DNA from: an uncultured Faecalibacterium sp.
GTDB lineage: Bacteria; Bacillota; Clostridia; Oscillospirales; Ruminococcaceae
Assembly (NCBI GenBank): GCA_934525405.1
Contig: CAKSZF010000022.1
Span: 1 to 18,950, forward strand
Direction of reading: 5' to 3'
DNA: 18,950 bases
Part shown: piece after piece, positions 6,661-13,384 of the stretch
How the letters are laid out: each line of letters opens with the position of its first letter
Numbering within the stretch: position 1 is the first letter of the stretch
Made by a program: the position numbers and the translations under genes
Notes under the pieces: generated by a model
What the model saw: the letters and a program-made list of their open reading frames with translations, nothing else
The model's database searches: none
What the model was told of the DNA's origin: nothing

Positions 6661-6978
6661 ATGAGTTTTCCCATCAGTGCCGCGCTGCTGGACGCCATTG
6701 TGCTGTCCGTGGTGGCGCAGGAGCCGGAAGGTACCTACGGCTACAAGATCACCCAACAGGTCACCCACACGCTGGAACTAAGCGAATCCACCCTGTATCC
6801 GGTGCTGCGCCGGCTGCAGAAAGACCAGCTGCTCACGGTCTACGATGCGCCCTTCAATGGCCGCAACCGCCGCTATTATCAGATCACCTCCGCCGGGCGG
6901 GCGCAGCTTGCCGCCTACGCGCAGGAGTGGAGCCGCTACCGTTCTTCCATTGACACATTTTTCAGAGAGGTGGAATGA
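6661..6978 (+). CDS. PadR family transcriptional regulator
   Basis: A 105-residue winged-helix DNA-binding protein of the short PadR class. Recognisable stretches are LLDAIVLSVVAQ (helix 1), GTYGYKITQQV, the recognition helix region ELSESTLYPVLRRLQKDQLL (about residues 40-59), and a wing with NGRNRRYYQITSAGRAQL (about 62-80). A C-terminal helix probably mediates dimerisation. AAAGGAGG lies 10 bases upstream of the ATG. The next gene starts 3 bases after its stop, so both are translated from one message. PadR regulators paired with DUF1700 membrane proteins are a common Firmicutes arrangement, usually linked to envelope stress, and the palindrome over the promoter suggests autoregulation. Confidence 0.94.
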   Translation: MSFPISAALLDAIVLSVVAQEPEGTYGYKITQQVTHTLELSESTLYPVLRRLQKDQLLTVYDAPFNGRNRRYYQITSAGRAQLAAYAQEWSRYRSSIDTFFREVE

Positions 6979-6981
6979 TTT

Positions 6982-8088
6982 ATGACCCGTACTGCATTTC
7001 TTGCTGCGCTGGAGCAGCTTCTGGCTCCCTTACCGGAGGCCGAGCGCAAGGACGCGTTGAGTTATTACGAGGATTATCTGGATGCCGCCGGGCCGGAAAA
7101 CGAAGCCCGCGCCATTGCGGAGCTGGGCAGCCCGGAGGAGGTCGCCCGCAAGATTCTGGACGAACAGACCCCGGCAGGCAGCTCTGCCGCCCCGGCATCT
7201 CCTGCCCGCAAGCCGCATTCCCGCTGGCGCATGGTACTGGGCGGCGGGCTGGCGGTGCTGGTGCTGGCCTGCTTTTTCTTCCAGCACTCCAAGGCCACCC
7301 CAGTGCAGCCGGTCGAGCCCATTTCTCCTTTCTCAGAAATTCCTGCTTCCTCTGCGGAAGTGCCTGCCGAAAGTTCCTCTACGCAGCCCGCAGCTCCTGT
7401 TTCCACTTCAGACGGCTTGACTTTCTCCCTCTCTGCTGAGATGGTCAGCGATAAACTATCGCTGAAGTTGGACTATGGTACCATTCTCTTTGTTGTTGAC
7501 CCAAACGCTTCCGACATCACGCTACAGTTTGATGGCTTTAGGACCCGGTATCTCACCCATTCCAACAAAAAAGACGGAACCACAGAGTTTTCCTACCATG
7601 TCCCGAAATACTACGCTCTCCCTGATATTGACAGTGCTGTGCTCACCATTACAGCTCCGAAAAATATCCTGCATGAGATAGACATTGATCTTGCTATGGG
7701 CGACGTTGACCTTGGCACGCTCTCTGTGGAAGAACTGGATCTGGAACTTGCCATGGGTGGCGTTTCTGCCGACAGCCTGACTGTGAAGGAGGCGGATTTC
7801 AACCTTGCCATGGGCAGCTGTCACATTGACCATCTGACCGCACCGGAATTTGATGCCGAACTTGCCGTGGGGGACTGCAAGATCGGTATGCTGTCCGGTG
7901 CTCAGGATGTCAGCATCTCGGTCATCACCGGCGATACTGACTTGACTCTGGAGGGCAGCGCCTCGGACTATTACCTCGTCACCAATGGGCTTACGGGCAC
8001 CTCGATCCATGATGGCAAGGCAAACACCTCTCGTAAAATTTCCCTCAGCTCCACCACCGGCGATCTCTCCATCTCCTATACCAATTGA
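6982..8088 (+). CDS. DUF1700/DUF4097-type membrane protein with 19-residue repeats
   Basis: A 368-residue protein. Residues 1-62 form a helical DUF1700-like domain (FLAALEQLLAPLPEAERKDA, DYLDAAG, ELGSPEEVARKIL). A Pro/Ala linker and one membrane segment (about 84-100) follow, then a Pro/Ser/Thr-rich stalk (about 104-143) and an extracytoplasmic beta-rich region like DUF4097 putative adhesins. The latter contains four turns spaced exactly 19 residues apart, with LAMG at 237, 256 and 275 and LAVG at 294, as in a beta-solenoid. The gene follows padR by 3 bases with AGAGGTGG upstream. The function is unknown; the topology suggests an envelope sensor or scaffold acting with PadR. The second half looks less GC-rich than the first. 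A strong terminator follows. Confidence 0.85.
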   Translation: MTRTAFLAALEQLLAPLPEAERKDALSYYEDYLDAAGPENEARAIAELGSPEEVARKILDEQTPAGSSAAPASPARKPHSRWRMVLGGGLAVLVLACFFFQHSKATPVQPVEPISPFSEIPASSAEVPAESSSTQPAAPVSTSDGLTFSLSAEMVSDKLSLKLDYGTILFVVDPNASDITLQFDGFRTRYLTHSNKKDGTTEFSYHVPKYYALPDIDSAVLTITAPKNILHEIDIDLAMGDVDLGTLSVEELDLELAMGGVSADSLTVKEADFNLAMGSCHIDHLTAPEFDAELAVGDCKIGMLSGAQDVSISVITGDTDLTLEGSASDYYLVTNGLTGTSIHDGKANTSRKISLSSTTGDLSISYTN

Positions 8089-8101
8089 CCCCTGAACGCA
8101 G

Positions 8102-8151
8102 AACACCCCCGGCATCCGAACGAAACGAAAACGGATGCCGGGGGTGTTTTT
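8102..8151 (+). terminator. strong terminator between convergent DUF1700 gene and uvrC
   Basis: A perfect 17-bp stem (8102-8118 with 8132-8148) is followed by TTTTT on the plus strand. It starts about 13 bases after the DUF1700/DUF4097 stop. The uvrC stop (8152-8150) lies at its other edge, so the same hairpin may end uvrC transcripts, though with a weaker T-tract on that strand. Confidence 0.92.
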
Positions 8152-10003
8152 ATGTTTCCCTGTGAAAATACTCGTAAATGGTCTGCGCCAGCTGTTTGCC
8201 CACGCCGGGGGTGTTTTCCAGCTGGTCAGGGGTGGCTTCCTTCACCGCGCCCACGCTCTTGAACTGCGCCAGCAGGGCTTTGGCGGTTTTGGGGCCTACG
8301 CCCGGCACCTCGGTCAGGGTGGAGGAGTAGCTTTTCTGCTTCATCTGCTGCTTGCGGTAGGCGTTGGCAAAGCGGTGGGTCTCGTCCTGAATGGCGGTGA
8401 TGAAGGTAAAGGTGCCGCGGTTCATGTTGATGGCAATTTCCCGCCCGTCGCTGTCCACGATGGCGCGGGTGCGGTGGTGGTCATCCTTTACCATGCCGTA
8501 CAGCGGCACATCTGCCAGTGCCGTACCGGCAAGCGCTTCCTTTGCGGCGCTCACCTGTCCCCTGCCGCCGTCCATCAGCAAAAGATCCGGCTTCTGCCCG
8601 AACCAGTTGCCGCTTGGCTGGCCGTTTTCGGCCTGTGCAGCGTATTTTTCGTACTCTGCCGCCCGGCGGGAAACAGTCTCTGCCAGCGAAGCGTAGTCGT
8701 CCGTGCCTGCAACAGTTTTCATTTTGAATTTGCGGTAGCCCGCCTTGAAGGGCTTGCCGTCCTTGAAGGTGACCATGCCGCAGACGCTGCTGCCATCGCC
8801 CCAGTTGGAGATATCGTAGCTTTCAATGGCGCGGGGCGGCTTTGAAAGCCCCAGCACCTGCGCCAGCTCGTCCAGCAGTTTTTCCTCCCGGGCGTAGCGG
8901 CCGCTCTCCCGCGCCAGACGCTCCACCGCGTTGGTGTGCGCCATTTCCACCAGATGCGCCTTGTCCCCTCGCTGGGGCACGTACAGCTGTACCTCACTGC
9001 CCCGCTTCTGGTTCAGCGCCTGCTGCAAAGCATCCACGTCCGGCGGCAGCGCGTCCACCGCGATAATTTTCGGAATCTGCTCATCGTCCAGATAGTACCG
9101 GGGCAGAAATTCCTCCCGCACCGCATCGATATCCGAGGTATCGTGGAACAAAAACTCCCGCTTATCGGTCAGCCGTCCCTCCCGGAAGCGCAGCACCGCC
9201 GCGCACACGCTGTCCGGCGTGCCTGCCAGCGCCACCACGTCCATCTCCACGTCCGGGTCTACCACCACCTTCTGCCCTGCCGTCAGCTTGGTGATGGCGT
9301 TGATCTGATCCCGCAGAAGGGCAGCGGTCTCAAATTCCAGCCGGTCAGAGGCCTCCTGCATCCGCTCGTTGAGGGTTTTCAGGATATCCTTTTTGCCGTA
9401 GCGGATCAGGTGCACCGCGTTTTTGACCGCCTGATTGTAGGTCTCGCAGCTGATTTTGCCGCTGCACACCGCCATGCACTTGCCGATATGGGCGTTCAGG
9501 CAGGGGCGGCCTTTGCCGATCTCCTGCGGGAAGCGCTTGGAGCAGCGCGGCAGCAAGAAGGCATCCATGGCCGTTTCTGCCATCTGCCGCGCCGCAAAGC
9601 TGGAGGTGTAGGGGCCGATATACTCTGCCCCGTCCTCCTCCTTTTGCAGGGTGAAGGAAAGGCGTGGCCAGTCCTCCCGGGTGACGCGGATATAGCTGTA
9701 ACCCTTGTCATCCTTGAGCAGGATGTTGTACTTGGGGGTGTGCGCCTTGATCTGGCTGGCTTCCAGCACCAGCGCCTCGAACTCGCTTTGACAGACGATA
9801 ACGTCAAAGGCGTAGGCATGGGCGATCATCTGGCTGACCTTGTTATCGTGGGGCACGCCCTCGCGGAAATACTGGCTTACCCGGATGCGCAGGCGCTTGG
9901 CCTTGCCGATATAGATGATGGTGTCGCTTTTGTCCCGGATGATATACACCCCGGGCAGCAGCGGCAGCATACAGGCTTTTTGATAGAGTTCGGCCTTAGT
10001 CAT
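8150..10003 (-). CDS. uvrC: excinuclease ABC subunit C
   Basis: Dual-incision nuclease of nucleotide excision repair; it acts on UvrB-DNA complexes. The 617-residue protein has the N-terminal GIY-YIG nuclease domain (GVY at 18-20, YIG at 31-33). Four cysteines (154, 168, 176, 180) are spaced like the UvrC iron-sulphur cluster ligands. A UVR motif for UvrB contact lies near 205-240 (ERMQEASDRLEFETAALLRD), then the RNase H-like second nuclease domain (IESYDISNWGDGSSVCGMV). Tandem helix-hairpin-helix motifs end the protein (VPGVGPKTAKALL, TPGVGKQLAQTI). The ATG at 10003 follows GGAGGAAGG; the frame is open 14 codons further upstream, but that extension precedes the ribosome binding site. Length and domains are normal. 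Confidence 0.97.
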   Translation of the reverse strand: MTKAELYQKACMLPLLPGVYIIRDKSDTIIYIGKAKRLRIRVSQYFREGVPHDNKVSQMIAHAYAFDVIVCQSEFEALVLEASQIKAHTPKYNILLKDDKGYSYIRVTREDWPRLSFTLQKEEDGAEYIGPYTSSFAARQMAETAMDAFLLPRCSKRFPQEIGKGRPCLNAHIGKCMAVCSGKISCETYNQAVKNAVHLIRYGKKDILKTLNERMQEASDRLEFETAALLRDQINAITKLTAGQKVVVDPDVEMDVVALAGTPDSVCAAVLRFREGRLTDKREFLFHDTSDIDAVREEFLPRYYLDDEQIPKIIAVDALPPDVDALQQALNQKRGSEVQLYVPQRGDKAHLVEMAHTNAVERLARESGRYAREEKLLDELAQVLGLSKPPRAIESYDISNWGDGSSVCGMVTFKDGKPFKAGYRKFKMKTVAGTDDYASLAETVSRRAAEYEKYAAQAENGQPSGNWFGQKPDLLLMDGGRGQVSAAKEALAGTALADVPLYGMVKDDHHRTRAIVDSDGREIAINMNRGTFTFITAIQDETHRFANAYRKQQMKQKSYSSTLTEVPGVGPKTAKALLAQFKSVGAVKEATPDQLENTPGVGKQLAQTIYEYFHRET

Positions 10004-10077
10004 GCAGCACCTTCCTCCGTATTTGTGGGATGGGGCGTCCTGCAATGGAAAGCCCTTTGCTCCCGGTAAAAAGCGTA

Positions 10078-10109
10078 CTAAAAAAGCGGCAGGGAGCCCC
10101 CGCCGCTTT
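10078..10109 (-). terminator. rho-independent terminator after ptsH
   Basis: On the minus strand an AAAGCGGC/GCCGCTTT stem (10109-10102 with 10090-10083), with an inner GGG/CCC pairing, is followed by TTTTTTAG. It lies about 20 bases after the HPr stop. Confidence 0.88.
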
Positions 10110-10129
10110 CTGTTGCTTGTGATACAGAC

Positions 10130-10393
10130 TTACTCTGCAAAGCCGGACTCCACCAGCTTGATCAGGCCGTCCACGGCAGCCTGCTCATCAGCGCCGTCAG
10201 CGATGATGCGGATGGTGGTGCCGCCAACGATACCCAGAGACAGAACGCCCAGCAGGCTCTTTGCGTTCACGCGGCGTTCTTCCTTTTCGACCCAGATGGA
10301 AGACTTGAACTCGTTTGCCTTCTGGATAAAGAAGGTAGCCGGACGAGCGTGCAGACCAACCTGATTTTCAACGGTAACTTCTTTTACGTACAT
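10130..10393 (-). CDS. ptsH: HPr phosphocarrier protein
   Basis: An 87-residue cytoplasmic phosphocarrier that passes phosphate from enzyme I to PTS sugar permeases. His15 in GLHARPA is the phosphorylated residue. Ser46 in NAKSLLGVLSLG is the site used by HPr kinase for CcpA-dependent carbon control, so this is true HPr and not Crh, which lacks His15. The ATG at 10393 has AGGAG about 10 bases upstream. No ptsI is adjacent; the gene is flanked by its own terminator and an upstream gap, so it appears to be transcribed alone. Confidence 0.95.
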   Translation of the reverse strand: MYVKEVTVENQVGLHARPATFFIQKANEFKSSIWVEKEERRVNAKSLLGVLSLGIVGGTTIRIIADGADEQAAVDGLIKLVESGFAE

Positions 10394-10460
10394 AGTAAAG
10401 CGCTCCTATCTAATATCGTTTTGGTGTACAAAAGCATAGTGTGCCTGTTGTGTTACACTC

Positions 10461-10489
10461 ATTTTAGCGCAAGTCGAAACGGTTGTACA
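10461..10489 (-). promoter_or_regulatory. candidate ptsH promoter
   Basis: On the minus strand TGTACA (10489-10484), a 17-base spacer and TAAAAT (10466-10461) lie about 70 bases upstream of ptsH. The -35 matches only 4 of 6. A TATAAT at 10570-10565 without a -35 is an alternative further upstream. Confidence 0.4.
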
Positions 10490-10675
10490 GTCCCCTTTTG
10501 CATTTTTGGCGCTTTTCCCAATGAAACAGGGAGCATTTTTCAGGTTTTGTACAAAGACAATAAAATTATACCCCGAAGGTTAGAGGGGTAATACAAAAGT
10601 TTTCAACAACTTTTATACCGCCGGGGAGTTTTCCTCTGAATTTTGTGTATTTTTACCGACATTTCCGGTGCCGGC

Positions 10676-11923
10676 TCACTCCTGCACAGGGCCTGCGTAG
10701 CGCATCTGCACCAGTGCGCATTTACGCGTCACAGTGGGGTATTGCTGCGGATCAAATTCCAGACTGGTGCTGCCGTCCAGCTGCCAGCCCATGCGGGTAT
10801 ACAGCGCAATGGCGCGGGTGTTGGTGTTCAGCACACTCAGCACCGGGTGTGCGTGCTCCGGCAGCTTTTTGCGGGCAAAATCCAGCAGTTTTGCGCCGAT
10901 GCCGTTGCCCCGGGCTTTTTCCGTGACGAACAGGTGCTCGATATGCCCTGCCTTATGGCTGACACACACCATGCCGTCCGGCACGCCCTTGGTGGTGTGC
11001 AGGTAGCACACCCAGCCCGCCGCCTTTTCCTGCTGCAATTGCAGCAAAAACTGCGGCTCGGTCAGGGTGCGGCAGTATTCCGGCGTCCAGTTGTCGGCGC
11101 AGACAGCCTGCCGTCCCTCGGCAAACAGCTTTGCGGCGGCGGCAAACTGCTCGGCGGTCTTTACCAGCCGGACATTCTCGCCCCGCTTCCACTTGGGCAC
11201 TTCGGCAATGGGGTGACTCACGCACCACTGCTCGTACAGCTCCGGGCGGCGCAGACGGGTGCGGGTGCGGCTCTGCTCGCCGCGCCACGCATCGATTTTT
11301 GCATGGTCGCCGCCCAGCAGCACCTCGGGCACAGCACGGCCTTCCCACACCTCGGGGCGGGTGTACTGGGGGTATTCCAGCAGACCGTCCCAGTAGCTTT
11401 CCTCCTCGTAGCCCTTCTGCTCAGCCAATACGCCGGGCTTCAGGCGCAGCACGCTGTCTGCCACCACAAGGCTGGCAAGCTCGCCGCCGGTCAGGATATA
11501 ATCACCGATGGAGATCTCCTCGTCTGCAAAAGCCTCGATGACACGCTCGTCAATGCCCTCATAGTGGCCGCAGACCAGCGTCAGGTTGTCGTACTGTGCC
11601 AAGCGCTTTGCGTGCTCTTCGGTGTAGCGCTGACCGCCCGCCGTCAGAAACACGATATGCGGGGCGGGGCGTCCCTGTTCCGCCACCTCGCGCTGCACCG
11701 CCCGCAGGCAGTCCGCGATGGGCTGGGCGTACAGCACCATGCCACAGCCGCCGCCGTAAGGGTAATCGTCGGTCTGCTTCTGCTTGTTCAGGGTATAGTC
11801 CCGAATCTGGTGGCAGTGGGTCTCAATATAGCCCCGCTTTGCCGCCCTGCCGATGATGCTGGCATCCAGCACCTGCTGGCACATCTCCGGGAACAAGGTC
11901 ACGATATCCACACGCATTCCCAT
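10676..11923 (-). CDS. trmD: tRNA (guanine37-N1)-methyltransferase fused to a GNAT domain
   Basis: Residues 1 to about 235 are a complete TrmD, which methylates G37 of tRNAs with SAM and prevents +1 frameshifting. Visible motifs are YGGGCGMVL, GHYEGIDERV (119-128), SIGDYILTGGELA (138-150) and LLEYPQYTRPEVWEG; the end of the domain is RTRLRRPEL. Where E. coli has catalytic Asp169, my eye alignment puts Glu175, which I cannot confirm as unusual. Residues about 250-411 add a GNAT acetyltransferase with the acetyl-CoA loop RGNGIG (338-343) and the NTNTRAIALYTRMGW segment. Ordinary TrmD is about 240-255 residues, so this 415-residue protein is a fusion. The ATG at 11923 has GGAGGAG 6 bases upstream, inside the rimM stop region, with a 3-base gap. 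The GNAT substrate is unknown. Confidence 0.93.
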   Translation of the reverse strand: MGMRVDIVTLFPEMCQQVLDASIIGRAAKRGYIETHCHQIRDYTLNKQKQTDDYPYGGGCGMVLYAQPIADCLRAVQREVAEQGRPAPHIVFLTAGGQRYTEEHAKRLAQYDNLTLVCGHYEGIDERVIEAFADEEISIGDYILTGGELASLVVADSVLRLKPGVLAEQKGYEEESYWDGLLEYPQYTRPEVWEGRAVPEVLLGGDHAKIDAWRGEQSRTRTRLRRPELYEQWCVSHPIAEVPKWKRGENVRLVKTAEQFAAAAKLFAEGRQAVCADNWTPEYCRTLTEPQFLLQLQQEKAAGWVCYLHTTKGVPDGMVCVSHKAGHIEHLFVTEKARGNGIGAKLLDFARKKLPEHAHPVLSVLNTNTRAIALYTRMGWQLDGSTSLEFDPQQYPTVTRKCALVQMRYAGPVQE

Positions 11924-11926
11924 GGC

Positions 11927-12463
11927 TTACTCCTCCTCCCGCTCGCTGTCAAAATCATCATCCAGCAGGCCGGGGATGGGGGTGACAAGGATATACCCCT
12001 CCGGCGGGTTGCGCTCTTTCAGGAAAGCATCCACCCCGGGGAACATATACTCCTTGCCGCTGGGTGCCTTGACGGTGTAGATATCCTGCGCACCCGGGTG
12101 GTCCACGCTGGTCACCACGCCGTACACCTTGCCGGTGTCAGCGTCCCGCACTTCGCACCCGATGAGGTCCGCCACATACCACCGGCCTGCGGGCAGGGTG
12201 GCATCGTTGCGGTCAAAGTAGAACACCTGCCCGCGCAGCGCCCGGGCGGCGTCCATATCGCTGACCCCTTCCAGCTGGAGCAGCGCCATCTGCCCCTGCG
12301 GACGGATGGAAAGGATCTTATACGCCTTGCCGCCCTGCGCCGAAGGGTACAGGCGGCCCACTTTTTTCAAAAAATCCACCCCGTCGCACCAAAGCTCCAG
12401 CTTCATTTCCCCGCGCACACCGTGGGTGGTAACAACTTTTCCGGCTTCCAGATATTGCTGCAT
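11927..12463 (-). CDS. rimM: 16S rRNA processing protein RimM
   Basis: Ribosome maturation factor (178 residues) that binds S19 in the 30S head and assists late assembly. The N-terminal RimM beta-barrel begins LEAGKVVTTHGVRGEMK (residues 5-21), followed by the PRC-barrel (WYVADLIGCEVRD...GKVYGVV). The acidic tail DDDFDSEREEE is long, as in several Firmicutes. The ATG at 12463 has AGGAG about 8 bases upstream. It is directly followed by trmD, 3 bases away, as in many bacteria. The upstream gap of 358 bases holds repeats and the khpA terminator, so rimM-trmD probably needs its own promoter or read-through. I could not identify a convincing promoter. Confidence 0.95.
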   Translation of the reverse strand: MQQYLEAGKVVTTHGVRGEMKLELWCDGVDFLKKVGRLYPSAQGGKAYKILSIRPQGQMALLQLEGVSDMDAARALRGQVFYFDRNDATLPAGRWYVADLIGCEVRDADTGKVYGVVTSVDHPGAQDIYTVKAPSGKEYMFPGVDAFLKERNPPEGYILVTPIPGLLDDDFDSEREEE

Positions 12464-12481
12464 CGTTTTCTCCTGTAAGAA

Positions 12482-12539
12482 CCCTCTCAGTCAATGCCTG
12501 CGGCATTGCCAGCTCTCCCGAGGGGGGGAGCTTTTTTTT
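12482..12539 (+). repeat. intergenic hairpin repeat, copy 3
   Basis: Starts CCCTCTCAGT, contains hairpin CAATGCC/GGCATTG (12492-12508), and then an AGCTCTCCC...GGGGGAGCT hairpin with eight T's after it (12532-12539). The T-run faces the plus strand, against the direction of the surrounding operon. Confidence 0.8.
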
Positions 12540-12572
12540 GACGAAGAGGTGGTGTGTATTACTTGTTTTTCC

Positions 12573-12595
12573 AGAATGCTCCTGTGTAGCATTCT
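12573..12595. repeat. 8-bp inverted repeat in the khpA-rimM gap
   Basis: AGAATGCT (12573-12580) and AGCATTCT (12588-12595) are perfect inverted repeats around a 7-base centre. The pair lies between repeat copies 3 and 4. No T-run follows on either strand. Its role is unknown. Confidence 0.5.
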
Positions 12596-12597
12596 CG

Positions 12598-12642
12598 CCC
12601 TCTCAGTCACCTGCGGTGACAGCTCTCCCAGAGGGAGAGCCA
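12598..12642 (+). repeat. intergenic hairpin repeat, copy 4
   Basis: Shares the head CCCTCTCAGTCA with copy 3, followed by the small hairpin TCACC/GGTGA and then an AGCTCTCCC/GGGAGAGC hairpin. It lacks the long T-run of copies 1 and 3. Confidence 0.75.
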
Positions 12643-12661
12643 AGAATGTTGCGGTCAGGCG

Positions 12662-12765
12662 CTTTCCTCTCCCTTTGAGGAAAGACTTCCACCGTTCCGG
12701 GGGAAGATGTCGCGCAGTGACAAAAGGGGGAGTGGGGCATTGCGCAAGCAATGCCGGAGAGGGCG
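12662..12765. repeat. composite hairpin segment with inverted repeat copy 5
   Basis: Holds CTTTCCTC/GAGGAAAG (12662-12684), then a GC-rich stretch, then GGCATTGC/GCAATGCC (12736-12755) followed by GGAGAGGGC. Read on the minus strand the right end begins CCCTCTCC plus a small hairpin, the same layout as the other copies. With copies 3 and 4 and the 12573-12595 repeat it fills the 358-base gap between khpA and rimM; I see no gene or convincing promoter in that gap. Confidence 0.6.
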
Positions 12766-12777
12766 AGCCTGTTAATA

Positions 12778-12811
12778 GCAAAAAGGCCCCTTGCCGCAAA
12801 GGCAAAGGGCC
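12778..12811 (-). terminator. terminator after khpA, inside the ribosome operon
   Basis: On the minus strand GGCCCTTTGCC (12811-12801) pairs with GGCAAGGGGCC (12795-12785), with one mismatch and a 5-base loop, followed by TTTTT. It lies 10 bases after the khpA stop and should stop many transcripts before rimM. Confidence 0.8.
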
Positions 12812-12821
12812 CGTAGGGTGC

Positions 12822-13055
12822 TCAGTCGATCTCAACAAGGACCTTTTCATCGACCCGCACAGCAGCCGCGCGCATCACCACACGAATGGCTTTTGCGATC
12901 CGGCCCTGCTTGCCGATGACACGGCCCATATCTCCCTCTGCCACGCTCAGGTGGTAGACGATGGTACCGTCCTCGCGGGGCTCGTCCACCGTGACCTTAA
13001 CGGCGTCCTTGTCCTCCACGAGACCGCGGGCAACTGCCAGCAACAGCTCCTGCAT
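12822..13055 (-). CDS. khpA: KH domain RNA-binding protein KhpA
   Basis: A 77-residue single KH-domain protein (YlqC/KhpA). The RNA-binding GxxG loop is GKQG in GRVIGKQGRIAKAIRVVMR (about residues 44-62). In other Firmicutes KhpA pairs with KhpB/Jag and affects cell elongation and division through RNA binding. The ATG at 13055 has GGGAGGG 8 bases upstream. It starts 17 bases after the rpsP stop, its conserved position between rpsP and rimM. Confidence 0.93.
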   Translation of the reverse strand: MQELLLAVARGLVEDKDAVKVTVDEPREDGTIVYHLSVAEGDMGRVIGKQGRIAKAIRVVMRAAAVRVDEKVLVEID

Positions 13056-13072
13056 GAGTCAGCCCTCCCTAC

Positions 13073-13315
13073 TTACAGAACGTTGGACTTCTTCAGCAGG
13101 ACACGAACGGTATCAGTGGGCTGAGCGCCGTTAGCGATCCACTGCTTTGCCTTCTCGGCATCGATCTTCACCTCAGAGGGCTCCTTGTTGGGATCGTAAG
13201 TGCCGATCTCCTCGATGAAGCGGCCATCGCGGGGGAAGCGGCTGTCAGCAACGACAACACGGTAGAAGGGAGCTTTCTTGGCGCCAACGCGGCGCAGACG
13301 AATCTTAACTGCCAT
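13073..13315 (-). CDS. rpsP: 30S ribosomal protein S16
   Basis: An 80-residue S16, a 30S assembly protein that binds 16S rRNA. The characteristic start [20 protein letters not shown] and the segment [15 protein letters not shown] are present, and length is normal. GGAGG lies about 10 bases upstream of the ATG at 13315. It follows ffh by 69 bases and precedes khpA by 17 bases, the order known from Bacillus. Confidence 0.97.
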   Translation of the reverse strand: MAVKIRLRRVGAKKAPFYRVVVADSRFPRDGRFIEEIGTYDPNKEPSEVKIDAEKAKQWIANGAQPTDTVRVLLKKSNVL

Positions 13316-13358
13316 AATAGATATCCTCCAAAAATTGTTGTTTTTGATATATGTTACA

Positions 13359-13373
13359 AACCCCGCCGGGGTT
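13359..13373 (-). other. small hairpin between ffh and rpsP
   Basis: AACCCC (13359-13364) and GGGGTT (13368-13373) form a 6-bp stem with a 3-base loop in the 69-base ffh-rpsP gap. On the minus strand only TTTGT follows, so it is at most a leaky attenuator or an mRNA-processing/stability element. Confidence 0.35.
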
Positions 13374-13384
13374 GTATACCGTTG

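Noticed and set aside
8936..10069. Open frame of 377 codons on the plus strand
   Set aside because: Antisense to uvrC, whose domains and catalytic residues are intact; the composition is typical of a shadow frame.
10643..12478. Open frame of 611 codons on the plus strand
   Set aside because: It lies antisense to trmD and rimM, is rich in His/Gln/Leu with no family resemblance, and lacks a ribosome binding site. Long antisense frames are expected in GC-rich genes.
12482..12765. CRISPR array
   Set aside because: The repeats here are palindromic, differ in length and orientation, and are not separated by regular spacers; no cas genes are nearby.
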